This document shows, piece by piece, positions 45,854 through 55,344 of a stretch of DNA of 64,000 nucleotides. Each line of letters opens with the position of its first letter. Position 1 is the stretch's first letter. Both the position numbers and the translations under genes were made by a program. Source of the stretch: Bradyrhizobium mercantei (lineage in GTDB: Bacteria; Pseudomonadota; Alphaproteobacteria; Rhizobiales; Xanthobacteraceae); the NCBI RefSeq assembly GCF_001982635.1, contig NZ_MKFI01000008.1:1-64000 (forward strand). Direction: 5' to 3'. The notes below the pieces were generated by a model. The model saw nothing but the letters and a program-made list of their open reading frames with translations, was not told where the DNA came from and did no database searches.

Positions 45854-46539
45854 TGCGGCTGTCGCGGCGAGGCTTGCGCGATCTTGACCTTTTGGGCCTG
45901 CTCGGCACGCTGCTTCTGCTGGCGATGCCGCTCGCGCCGGCGCATGCGCAGACCGCCGTCACGCGCGACGACGTCATCGCCAAGCTCAATCATTTCGAGA
46001 CCGACGCCGAGATCGACGTTCCCGCGCTGCGCCAGCAGGTGGCCGAACGATCGAAGTCGCGCGCGAAGAACGAGCCGCCGCCGTCGAAGCGGCCGCCGAT
46101 CGCCCCCGACCTCACCAAGCTGCCGACGTTCAATGCCGACATCGCGTTCGACGTCGACACGCCGATCGTGCTGCCGGATTCCTACCAGACCGTCGGGCGC
46201 ATCGCCGACGCGCTGACGCACTCCTCGCTGCTGCCCTACACCTTCCTGATCGTCGGTCACATCGAATCGACCGGACGGCGCGAGAACAACGTGATCCTTA
46301 GCCAGCGTCGGGCCGACGCGATCCGCGACATCCTGGTCAACACCTTCAAGATCACGCCGAAGCGCCTGCAATCGGTCGGGCTCGGCGAGGAGCAATTGCT
46401 CGACCCCGCCCGCCCCAACGCGCCGGTCAACAACCAGGTGCAGATCATGCTGGTCGCGAAGGTCGCCGACAGCGCGCCGCCCGCGCACCCCGCCCCCGCG
46501 GCGGCCAAGAAGCCGCCGAAATCAATGAAGAAGCGCTAG
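45850..46539 (+). CDS. OmpA-family protein
   Basis: 229 residues: signal peptide (LLGLLGTLLLLAMPLAPAHAQ), a Lys/Pro-rich linker, then an OmpA-like peptidoglycan-binding domain at about residues 90-205. It includes FNADIAFDVDTPIVLPDSYQTVGRIADAL, FLIVGHIESTGRRENNVILSQRRADAIRDIL and VGLGEEQLLDP...NNQVQIML; the usual NxxxxxRR pattern is altered. A short Pro/Ala/Lys tail ends it. Anchors the envelope, presumably with the Cys-rich protein. Confidence 0.85.
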   Translation: MMRLSRRGLRDLDLLGLLGTLLLLAMPLAPAHAQTAVTRDDVIAKLNHFETDAEIDVPALRQQVAERSKSRAKNEPPPSKRPPIAPDLTKLPTFNADIAFDVDTPIVLPDSYQTVGRIADALTHSSLLPYTFLIVGHIESTGRRENNVILSQRRADAIRDILVNTFKITPKRLQSVGLGEEQLLDPARPNAPVNNQVQIMLVAKVADSAPPAHPAPAAAKKPPKSMKKR

Positions 46540-46618
46540 AGCACGCCTGACCCCGCTCACTTAACGCGGTGCGAATCACGACCATAGTGTCTGGATCGCT
46601 TGGTTCTCGGAAATCCTC

Positions 46619-46813
46619 ATGTTGACCAACAGCCGCGACATCATTCGGCGCCTCGAGCGGGAGGGATGGAGCCTCGTCCGGGTTGCCGGTTCTCACCATG
46701 TCTTCAAGAATCCACGGTCCGGCGAAACGCTGGTCGTTCCGCACCCCAAGAAGGACTTGGGAAAAGGCCTGGTGCGTGCCATTTATAAGGGGGCGGGCTG
46801 GAAACCCGATTGA
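46619..46813 (+). CDS. hicA: HicA-type toxin (mRNA interferase)
   Basis: 64 residues. The double-stranded-RNA-binding fold is seen as DIIRRLEREGWSLVRVAGSHHVFKNPRSGETLVVPHPKKDLGKGLVRAIYKGAGW; the catalytic His is in GSHHVF. Cleaves mRNA when free. The stop overlaps or abuts the start of hicB, the order and length usual for HicAB pairs. Confidence 0.92.
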   Translation: MLTNSRDIIRRLEREGWSLVRVAGSHHVFKNPRSGETLVVPHPKKDLGKGLVRAIYKGAGWKPD

Positions 46814-46821
46814 GGCACACC

Positions 46822-47112
46822 TTGACCCATTACGTCGCCATCATCGAGGACGCCGGACCGGACTACGCCGTAGGCGTCTGGTTTCCGGACCTGCCCGGCT
46901 GCACGTCCGCCGGCGATGATATCGACGAGGCGTTGCGCAATGCCCCCGAGGCGCTGGAGCTCTATGCCGAGGGCCTGAGGGACGATGGACAGGAACTGCC
47001 CCGTCCCCGGACATTGACCGAACTGAAGGCAGACCCTGAGGTCGCTGACGACCTGAAGACCTACATGGTCGCACTGGTCGAACTGCCCGTCAGAGCGCAC
47101 GCCGCAGAATAA
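46822..47112 (+). CDS. hicB: HicB-type antitoxin
   Basis: About 96 residues from the TTG giving THYVAIIEDAGPDYAVGVWFPDLPGCTSAGDDIDEAL, preceded by GAGG; an earlier TTG is possible. The partial RNase H-like fold and PDLPGC motif bind and block HicA. The C-terminus (VADDLKTYMVALVELPVRAHAAE) is short, without a clear DNA-binding domain, so autoregulation is uncertain. Confidence 0.9.
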   Translation: MTHYVAIIEDAGPDYAVGVWFPDLPGCTSAGDDIDEALRNAPEALELYAEGLRDDGQELPRPRTLTELKADPEVADDLKTYMVALVELPVRAHAAE

Positions 47113-47233
47113 ATTTCCGCGCCGCGGGGTGATTGCGGAACGTATCTAGCGTCCCTATCTCGGCTGAACCCGCATCACGCGCCCGCCCGGGCCCAAATCC
47201 GCGCGCGCCCCTCCCTCACGCTTCCGATCCCAG

Positions 47234-48153
<920 letters not shown>

Positions 48154-48157
<4 letters not shown>

Positions 48158-48915
48158 ACTATCGCGCAATCCGGGCCATCTATCTGTTCGAAATGGCGCG
48201 CACCTGGCGCACGTTGCTGCAGAGCATCGTCTCGCCCGTGGTATCGACGTCGCTGTATTTCGTAGTGTTCGGCGCCGCGATCGGCTCGCGCATCACCGAG
48301 GTCGAGGGCGTCAGCTACGGCACCTTCATCGTGCCCGGGCTCGTGATGCTGTCGGTCTTGACGCAGAGCATCTCCAACGCCTCGTTCGGCATCTACTTCC
48401 CGAAATTCGCCGGCACCATCTACGAGATCCTGTCGGCCCCGATCTCGTATTTCGAGATCGTCATCGGCTATGTCGGCGCCGCCGCGACCAAGTCGATCAT
48501 CCTCGGCCTGATCATCCTGGCGACGGCCGGACTTTTTGTACCTCTGCATATCCAGCATCCGGTGTGGATGCTGACTTTCCTGGTGCTCACCGCCGTCACC
48601 TTCAGCCTGTTCGGCTTCATCATCGGCATCTGGGCCGACGGCTTCGAGAAGCTGCAGATGATCCCGATGCTGGTGGTGACGCCGCTCACTTTCCTCGGCG
48701 GCAGCTTCTACTCGGTGAACATGCTGCCGTCCGGCTGGCGCACCATCACGCTGTTCAATCCGGTGGTCTATCTGATCTCCGGCTTCCGCTGGAGCTTCTA
48801 CGAGATCGCCGATGTCAGCGTCGGGCTCAGCCTCGGCATGACCGCGGCCTTTTTGGTCGCCTGCATGGTGATCGTGGCCTGGATTTTCCGGACCGGCTAC
48901 CGGCTGAAGAACTGA
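48154..48915 (+). CDS. ABC-2 type permease
   Basis: 253 residues, six membrane helices; the GTFIVPGLVMLSVLTQSISNASFG segment and the final TPLTFLGGSFYSVNMLPSGWRTITLFNPVVYLISGFRW, with the ABC-2 signature (GGxFYxxxxLPxxxxxxxxxNPxxY), identify it. Forms the exporter with the preceding ATPase. Substrate unknown. Confidence 0.95.
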
Positions 48916-48966
48916 CTAAGCAATCATTCGGGGCGCGTCGCGGCGCGCCCCGAATGACGATTCCAA

Positions 48967-49293
48967 TCAATAGCAATGGAAATGGCCGTGGCGGTAATAG
49001 CCGCGGCAACGGTGGCCACGGCGGTAGCCGCGATCCGGGATGCCGAACACGCCCTTGACCGCGCCCATGGCGCCGCCGACGCCAGCACCCACCGCGCCGC
49101 CGACCACGCCACCCACCGGACCGGCAACCCGGTTGCCCTCATAGGCGCCCTCATGCGCGCCACGGACGATGCCCTGGGCATGACCGGCATGGGGGACTGC
49201 CACCAGCGCCAAAGCGAGAGCTGCGGCAGCAAGCAGGGGCCGCGCGGAAAGGCCGGCTGGGACGACGGCCGCGGTCTTAACCGTGTTGTTCAT
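48967..49293 (-). CDS. Glycine-zipper secreted protein
   Basis: 108 residues. Signal peptide (LLAAAALALALVAVPHAGHAQ), then a Gly-rich helix-forming run GPVGGVVGGAVGAGVGGAMGAVKGVFG with GxxxG spacing, and a basic aromatic tail RGYRRGHRCRGYYRHGHFHCY. Glycine zippers associate in membranes or the envelope. Two Cys could form a disulfide. The true start is an internal ATG; the longer frame is not a gene. Function unknown. Confidence 0.8.
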   Translation of the reverse strand: MNNTVKTAAVVPAGLSARPLLAAAALALALVAVPHAGHAQGIVRGAHEGAYEGNRVAGPVGGVVGGAVGAGVGGAMGAVKGVFGIPDRGYRRGHRCRGYYRHGHFHCY

Positions 49294-49578
49294 CTGGATT
49301 CCTTGATGCGCGACGCGAGTGCGGCGCTGGGCGGGATTGTAAAACGCCCGTGCGGCCAAATGGTTGCGTATCGGCGGCGAATTGGGGCCATGGTCGCGGC
49401 CCGCTCGCGAAAATGTCAGCCCAGCGTGACATGCGAGCCCGGCTTCGGCCTTGTTTGCGCCGCGTGCGGGATTAACGATGCATGGGGTCCCCGACTGGAA
49501 CCAAATTCGGATTCCGTGCATATTGGTTGCGGGGACGGAGAGCCGCTGCTGCGATTGGGCCCGGAGGCCAAAGGTAAA

Positions 49579-50370
49579 ATGCGTTCGTTCCTCATTGCGT
49601 TCACGTCCGTGATGCTGTTCACCGCCGGCGCCGCGCAGGCCAAGGTCGATATCACCATCGACAAGGACAACCAGCAGATGACCGTCGCGGTCGACGGTGT
49701 CGCGCGCTATCACTGGCCGGTCTCGACCGGCATCCCCTCGCGCGAAACGCCGAACGGCAGCTTCCGCGCTTTCCGCATGGAAGAGGATCACTACTCCAAG
49801 GAATTCGACGACGCGCCGATGCCACATTCGATCTTCTTCACCAAGATCGGACACGCGATTCACGGCACCGACTCGGTCAGCCGCCTCGGCACGCCGGCCT
49901 CGCATGGCTGCGTGCGGCTGTCGCGCGACAACGCGACCACGCTCTACGCTCTGGTCCAGAAGGAAGGCGTGCTCAACACCACGGTGACGCTGACCGGCTC
50001 ATCCCAGGTCGCGCTGGCGCGCAATCCGCGTGGCCGCAATGGCACCGCGGTCGCCCGCCGCGCGCCGCAGCAGGACGAGCAGTACGGCACCGCCGCCGCC
50101 GGCGACCCCATGGTCCTGACACCGCAGCCGCGCGAATATCCCGCGCAGGCCCGTGCCGACGACGGCTATATCTATCCGGCCGACGGCAGCTCCACCGCGC
50201 AGCGCTACCCGGCGCCGCCCTCGAGCCGTCGCGTCTACGACGCGCAGGCCTATGGCCAGCAGCAGTATTACGGCAACCAGGGCTACGCGCCGGCGCCGCA
50301 GGGCTACTATCAGCCGCGGCCGTACTACCAGCAGCAGCGCGACTTCTACGGCAACAGCTATCAGAACTGA
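49579..50370 (+). CDS. L,D-transpeptidase (YkuD fold) with Gln/Tyr-rich tail
   Basis: 263 residues. Signal peptide MRSFLIAFTSVMLFTAGAAQA, then a YkuD domain (23-150) with the catalytic set His95 in GHAIHGTD and His109-Gly-Cys111 in ASHGCVRLS. Makes 3-3 cross-links in peptidoglycan or attaches proteins to it. The last ~100 residues are low-complexity, rich in Gln, Tyr, Pro and Gly (such as QQQYYGNQGYAPAPQGYYQ), probably disordered. Divergent from the glycine-zipper gene. Confidence 0.9.
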   Translation: MRSFLIAFTSVMLFTAGAAQAKVDITIDKDNQQMTVAVDGVARYHWPVSTGIPSRETPNGSFRAFRMEEDHYSKEFDDAPMPHSIFFTKIGHAIHGTDSVSRLGTPASHGCVRLSRDNATTLYALVQKEGVLNTTVTLTGSSQVALARNPRGRNGTAVARRAPQQDEQYGTAAAGDPMVLTPQPREYPAQARADDGYIYPADGSSTAQRYPAPPSSRRVYDAQAYGQQQYYGNQGYAPAPQGYYQPRPYYQQQRDFYGNSYQN

Positions 50371-50629
50371 GACGCCTGCTCTCCTGATCCACTGACGGCG
50401 CCACAGCCCGCGCGCCGTCAGTTCACGCTCCCCTCACCCGCTTGTGACCGCCGCAAAACGCCCGCGCCGCCCTGCGCCGTGGCCCGTCGTCGTGTCGTCA
50501 TCTGATTGTAAAATTGGCCCGATATTCGGCGGCAACAGCGCCCGCCTGGCCTCTGGAGGCCGATTCACGCGGAATGCCCGTGACATCATGGCCGGAGCGC
50601 GCGCCACGTAGGCAAGATCAGAGGTCAAA

Positions 50630-51499
50630 ATGAAACGGGGCATCATTGTCCTTTGCCTGTGCATCGTGACGATGGCCGGCTATTTCACGACGGACAGATG
50701 GGCCATCCGTCACACCACGCTGACGTTCCATGACGTTCTGCGCGGCGACCGCAACGTCACGGTCGAGGTGGCGGTCCGTCGCGACCGGCAAATGCAGGCC
50801 ATGGCCGAGATGATCGAGCTGCCGGTCGCGATCCTGAGCCACGGCAACACGGTCAAGAACACCGAGTACTCGTTCCTCACCAACGTCTTCGCGTCACGCG
50901 GCTACCTCGTGATCAGCATCCAGCATGATCTCGACACCGATGCGCCGATGGTGACCAGGGTCGGCGAGGAATATGTCGGCCGCCGCATGCAATACAATCG
51001 CGGCGTCTTCAACATCATGTATGCGATCGACGAGCTCAAGAAGCTCTATCCGAACGCGAACTATCGCCAGCTGACCTTGATCGGCCATTCCAACGGCGGC
51101 GACATCTCGATGTTCTTCGCCAAGCAGCATCCCGACCTGGTCAAGAAGGTCGTGACGCTGGACAATCTGCGCGTCCCCTTCATCACCGACGGCAAGATCA
51201 AGATTCTCTCGTTCCGCTCCAGGGATCCGGTGTTCAAGGCCGATCCGGGCGTCGTGCCCGACGACGAGACCTGCGCGCGGCTCGGCATCAAGGTGGTGCG
51301 GACCGAATTCCATCACAACGACCTCAGCGACCGCGGCCCGGACAGCGCGAAGGCGTCGATCCAGGCCGGGGTGGAGCAATTCCTCGACGAGGACGCCGGC
51401 GAAACCACGCCGACGATGCCGCTGCTCGCCGCCTCAAGCCCGGACAAGCCGACGGCGGCGACCACCTCGGCGAACGCAGCGCCGCCGGAACAGAAATAG
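50630..51499 (+). CDS. Alpha/beta hydrolase fold protein
   Basis: 289 residues. N-terminal hydrophobic segment (residues 4-20, signal or anchor). The nucleophile elbow is GHSNGGDIS, with Ser near residue 154; the oxyanion strand is AILSHGNTVKNTEYSFL and an Asp and His follow (SFRSRDPVF; FHHNDLSD). Likely a periplasmic esterase or related hydrolase. Ala/Pro/Thr-rich tail. AGAGGT precedes the ATG. Confidence 0.85.
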   Translation: MKRGIIVLCLCIVTMAGYFTTDRWAIRHTTLTFHDVLRGDRNVTVEVAVRRDRQMQAMAEMIELPVAILSHGNTVKNTEYSFLTNVFASRGYLVISIQHDLDTDAPMVTRVGEEYVGRRMQYNRGVFNIMYAIDELKKLYPNANYRQLTLIGHSNGGDISMFFAKQHPDLVKKVVTLDNLRVPFITDGKIKILSFRSRDPVFKADPGVVPDDETCARLGIKVVRTEFHHNDLSDRGPDSAKASIQAGVEQFLDEDAGETTPTMPLLAASSPDKPTAATTSANAAPPEQK

Positions 51500-51548
51500 C
51501 TATCGCGTTGGAGTCGAGCTGGCGCTCTCCGACGCAGCCAGCCAACAC

Positions 51549-52106
51549 CTACGCACGTGCGTGGCGACGGGCTGTCGCAACCAGCCAGATCGCGGACAGC
51601 AGGAAGTAGAATGCGCCGAATCCTGCATAGGGAGCGACGTCCAGAATGGTCGGCGCCACGGTGCCTAGCGATCGGCTGATCATGTAGCCGCCGGCGAGTG
51701 CCGACTGCGCGCCGCTCAGGATCATCGCCCATTGCGCGCCATAGTCACGCCAGCGTCTGGCGCCGGTGACCAATTGCAGCACGCCCGACAGGATCGCCCA
51801 AACTCCGAATACCGCGAGAACGGCATAGCTGCTGTGGCCCACCGCCGCGATCACGGCGAGCGCGGTTATAGCGCTGACCACGGCATTCAAGGTCTGGGAT
51901 GGATTGGCGATCAGCCCGCCGTTGACCCGGGCGTCGGCCAGATTGGCGACGCCGTCCCATGCCGGGTAGATCACGAGCAGAAACGCGGCGGGGCCGGCTT
52001 GCGCGCTGAACAGGACGGCGGCGGCAACCCAGGCGATCGAGAAGATGGCGCGCCCGAGATAATAGGATCGCAGCCAGGCGGACTGGGTCGAAAGGTGGCT
52101 TTGCAT
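51549..52106 (-). CDS. DUF308-like membrane protein
   Basis: 185 residues with six hydrophobic segments, the layout of DUF308/HdeD-like membrane proteins: FSIAWVAAAVLFSAQAG, LNAVVSAITALAVIAAVG, YAVLAVFGVWAILSGVLQLVTGARRWRDYGAQWAMILSGAQ. HdeD relatives are linked to acid stress; the role here is unknown. Divergent from a TetR regulator and preceded by an operator-like palindrome about 20-35 bases before the ATG. Confidence 0.8.
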   Translation of the reverse strand: MQSHLSTQSAWLRSYYLGRAIFSIAWVAAAVLFSAQAGPAAFLLVIYPAWDGVANLADARVNGGLIANPSQTLNAVVSAITALAVIAAVGHSSYAVLAVFGVWAILSGVLQLVTGARRWRDYGAQWAMILSGAQSALAGGYMISRSLGTVAPTILDVAPYAGFGAFYFLLSAIWLVATARRHARA

Positions 52107-52128
52107 TGACAGACTCCCTATTTGTCTT

Positions 52129-52143
52129 CCTACTAGTAGGTAG
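52129..52143. promoter_or_regulatory. TetR operator copy 1, before the DUF308 gene
   Basis: CCTACTAGTAGGTAG, containing the perfect palindrome CCTACTAGTAGG. It shares 12 of 15 positions, all outside the centre, with the second copy at 52223-52237 and lies about 23 bases upstream of the DUF308 start, in the likely promoter. Confidence 0.75.
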
Positions 52144-52222
52144 ACAGAAGTTTCGAGTCAATTGGTGCCTGGACACGTCCTTGTGTGAGACGACGAAGGC
52201 CTTGATATGCCTTAGCAATTTA

Positions 52223-52237
52223 CCTACTGGAAGGTAG
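52223..52237. promoter_or_regulatory. TetR operator copy 2, before the tetR gene
   Basis: CCTACTGGAAGGTAG, seven bases before the TetR start codon. It differs from copy 1 only in its three central bases, exactly as expected for the spacer of a dimer site. Confidence 0.75.
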
Positions 52238-52244
52238 GGCTGAC

Positions 52245-52832
52245 ATGAATGCGATGATTTCGACTTCCGAAAAAATTCTCGACGTCGCGCAGTCCCTCAT
52301 CGTTGCGGGGGGCTACAACGGCTTCAGCTATGCCGACATCTCGGATGCGATCGGCATCCGGAAGGCGAGCATCCACCATCATTTCCCGACCAAGGCCGAG
52401 CTGGTTGCGGCGCTGGTGGATCGCTACAGGCAGCAGACCGAGCTGGGCCTGAAGGCGCTCCGGGAGCAGTCCGCAAGCCCGGCCGATCAACTGCAGGCTT
52501 ACGTGAACTTCTGGCAGGCGTGCATTCAGGACGCCACGCTGCCGTTCTGTGTGTGCGCGATGCTTGCCGGCGAGACGCCGATGCTGCCGGAAGAGGTCGC
52601 ATCCCGCGTCCGCGCCCATTTCCATCATCTCGCGGGATGGCTGACGTCGGTGCTGCGGGCCGGCGCGGAGCAGCAATTGATCCGGCTGGACAAGCGGCCG
52701 GATGACGAGGCCCAGATGCTGATGGCATCGGTCCATGGCGCAATGCTCTCCGCGAGAGCCTTCGGCGACCCCGGAATGTTTGCCGCAATCGTCAAGCCGC
52801 AGATCGCCAGGCTGCTGGTAGCGAACCGCTAG
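52245..52832 (+). CDS. TetR-family transcriptional regulator
   Basis: 195 residues. Helix-turn-helix at about 8-52: KILDVAQSLIVAGGYNGFSYADISDAIGIRKASIHHHFPTKAEL, then a ligand domain with FCVCAMLAGE. Divergent from the DUF308 gene; two operator copies lie between them, so it probably represses both. Two ATGs (first and fourth codon) are possible. Ends 12 bases before the convergent membrane fusion gene. Confidence 0.92.
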   Translation: MNAMISTSEKILDVAQSLIVAGGYNGFSYADISDAIGIRKASIHHHFPTKAELVAALVDRYRQQTELGLKALREQSASPADQLQAYVNFWQACIQDATLPFCVCAMLAGETPMLPEEVASRVRAHFHHLAGWLTSVLRAGAEQQLIRLDKRPDDEAQMLMASVHGAMLSARAFGDPGMFAAIVKPQIARLLVANR

Positions 52833-52844
52833 AGACGGCCGGCG

Positions 52845-55109
52845 CTACTGCTCGCCGTCGCGCAAGCGCCGGTAGACCGCACCCAGCACGTTCGAATAAT
52901 CGTCGGTCCAGACCCGCTGCTTCTCGTCGGCTTCGGTTTCGGTCCAGACATCAGACGATGCGAGCTTGCCGACGTCCTCCTCCTCGCGCGCGGAGACCAC
53001 GACCGAGGTCGAGAAGATGTACTCGTTGTCGCGGCCGGAATCCTCGCTGTAGACCCAGCTCTTCATGTCGTTGGCATCGGCAATGCCGACCACGACGCTG
53101 GCCAGTTCGAGATGGCGATTGGAGACGTGCATCACGACCGCGCCCTGCGGCGCCAGCTTCTCCTTGTAGATCGCCATCGCCTCTTCGGTCGCAAGATGGA
53201 TCGGGATCGCGTCCGACGAATAGGCGTCGACGATGATGAGATCGTAGACGCCGTCCGGCTCCTTGGCGAAGGTCAGCCGCGCGTCGCCGATCACAGGCTT
53301 GAGGTTCGGTTCGCAGTTCTGGATGTAGGTGAAGTATTTCGGGTCGCGCGCGGTGTCGACCATCGACTGGTCGATCTCGAAGAAGCGCCAGTCCTCGCCA
53401 GGGGCCGATGCGCACGTCAGCGTCCCCGAACCGAGCCCGATGACAGCCACTTTCAGCGGCGCGCCCTTGCGCTCGCGGATCGCCGTGATCGCCTGCCCGA
53501 TGCCGCCGTCCTTGTGATAATAACTGATCGGCTCCGGTTTTCCGGTGACCGGCGTGCCGTCGTCGTTCTTGAACTTCTCGGCACCGTGGATCGTGGTGCC
53601 ATGCATCAGCACGTGATACTGCCCGTTCGGCGTCACCACGATCTTGTGCACGCCGAAGAAGCTGCGGACGGTTTCGACGCGGCCATCGTCGGACGGATAG
53701 GCGCGCAGTACCACCAACGCGACGACGACGGTGGCGAAGATCTTCCAGCGATTGGCATTCAGCGCGAGCGCGAGCAGCGCCGAGAGCACGCCGACGGCGC
53801 CGATCACCCATACCCGATGGTCGTCGAACCAGTTGAAGATGTCGCCCGCCGAATAGCTCGGCGCGATCAGCGCCACCGCCAGCACCGCGAGGAACGGCCA
53901 GTACCAGGCGCTCCAGCGCGGCAGCCGCTCCGCGCCGCCGGGCGGACGGCACAGCGCCGCGAGCGCCAGCAGGATCGGATATTCGGCGATCCATGAGAAC
54001 GTGAACGGCGCTATCAGTCCCGCGAACAGGCCGCCGACCATGCCGCCGAACGACAGCGCGACGTAGAAGCCGGTGAGATATTTCGCAGCCGGGCGGGTGC
54101 GTGCGAGCTCGCCATGACAGGCCATCGCGATGATGAAGAAGCAGAGCTGATGGCCGCCGAGCGTCAGCAGCAGGTTCTGCTCGCCGCCGACCGCGAGCAG
54201 GATCACGACACCGGCAATCGCCAGCGGCTGTGCCAGCAGCATCCATTTGTGCGGCAGCAGCGGCCGCGACTGGAACACCAGCACCCAGGTCAGGAGATAC
54301 AGCGACAGCGGCAGCACCCAGAGCAGCGGAGCCGCCGCGACGTCGGTCGAGATATGCGCCGTCACCGCGATCAGGAGGCCGGACGGCACCGCGGCGAGGA
54401 AGATCCAGCGCGCCCGCAAGCCCCACGACGGCGCCGGCGCGTTGGCGTCGTCGACCTGCATGTTGAGTACGCCGGCACTGGCCGGCGATCGCAACAGCAG
54501 CACGCCGCAACCGGCAATCAGAATGATCAAGAGACCATAGCCGGCGGTCCAGATCAGGTTCTGGGTGCGCAACGTGAACATCGGCTCGAGCAGCACCGGA
54601 TAGGACAACAGCGCGAGGAAGCTGCCGATATTCGAGGACGCATAGAGGAAATACGGATCGGGGCCGTTGGGGTGGCCGGTGCGCACGAACCAGGCCTGCA
54701 GCAGCGGGTTGTTGGCGGCGAGCGCGAAGAACGGCAGCCCGATCGAGACCGCGAACAGGCCGAGCAGCCAGAGCGCGTAGCCCGAATTCGGCGGCTCGCC
54801 CCAGCCGCTCCTGATCGACAGCGGCAATGTCACGAGCGCGACGACGAGCAGAACCAGATGCACCGCAACCGGCGCGACACGGCGCTTCAGCTTCATCAGG
54901 AGATGCGCATAGGCGTAGCCGCCGAGCAGCAGCGACTGGAAGAACACCATTGCCACCGACCACACCGCCGGCGAGCCGCCGAGCCGCGGCAGCACCATCT
55001 TGGTGAACAGCGGCTGCACCGAGAACAGCAGCAGGGCGCTGACGAAGATCGCGGCGGTGTAGACAACCAGCACCAGCCGGTTTCGCGAGGCGGACGGCTC
55101 AGATGTCAT
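52845..55109 (-). CDS. Membrane protein fused to a spermidine synthase-like domain
   Basis: 754 residues. About twelve membrane helices occupy residues 1-450, starting VVYTAAIFVSALLLFSVQPLFTKMVLPRLGGSPAVWSV, the hallmark of this fusion family. The C-terminal 250 residues are a SAM-fold domain with VAVIGLGSGTLTC, FFEIDQSMV and DLIIVDAYSSDAIPIHLATEEAM, whose VDAYSSD takes the place of the catalytic segment of polyamine synthases. Whether it makes polyamines is unproven; related fusions may aminopropylate or methylate other targets. Confidence 0.88.
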   Translation of the reverse strand: MTSEPSASRNRLVLVVYTAAIFVSALLLFSVQPLFTKMVLPRLGGSPAVWSVAMVFFQSLLLGGYAYAHLLMKLKRRVAPVAVHLVLLVVALVTLPLSIRSGWGEPPNSGYALWLLGLFAVSIGLPFFALAANNPLLQAWFVRTGHPNGPDPYFLYASSNIGSFLALLSYPVLLEPMFTLRTQNLIWTAGYGLLIILIAGCGVLLLRSPASAGVLNMQVDDANAPAPSWGLRARWIFLAAVPSGLLIAVTAHISTDVAAAPLLWVLPLSLYLLTWVLVFQSRPLLPHKWMLLAQPLAIAGVVILLAVGGEQNLLLTLGGHQLCFFIIAMACHGELARTRPAAKYLTGFYVALSFGGMVGGLFAGLIAPFTFSWIAEYPILLALAALCRPPGGAERLPRWSAWYWPFLAVLAVALIAPSYSAGDIFNWFDDHRVWVIGAVGVLSALLALALNANRWKIFATVVVALVVLRAYPSDDGRVETVRSFFGVHKIVVTPNGQYHVLMHGTTIHGAEKFKNDDGTPVTGKPEPISYYHKDGGIGQAITAIRERKGAPLKVAVIGLGSGTLTCASAPGEDWRFFEIDQSMVDTARDPKYFTYIQNCEPNLKPVIGDARLTFAKEPDGVYDLIIVDAYSSDAIPIHLATEEAMAIYKEKLAPQGAVVMHVSNRHLELASVVVGIADANDMKSWVYSEDSGRDNEYIFSTSVVVSAREEEDVGKLASSDVWTETEADEKQRVWTDDYSNVLGAVYRRLRDGEQ

Positions 55110-55344
55110 GAAAGCTCCGGCATGGACCCGGCGGGCGCCGGAGGCGGACGGTCCGGCGGCGGCACACCGGAGGACTTGAATTGAGCATACGGCAGTATCA
55201 CGGACAAGAAACCGCGGTCACGTGGACTTGACGACGCGGCGCGGCGGCGCCACAGCACATTGGATCTTTCGGATGTGATCCTTCCGGGAACGAAGGTTTC
55301 CTTCTTTCTCGATCATGCTCTAATCACTCCTTCTTGAAGCGGAC

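Noticed and set aside
48967..49905. 312-codon minus frame
   Set aside because: Only the last 108 codons look like a protein (signal peptide, glycine zipper); the rest is antisense to the L,D-transpeptidase gene.
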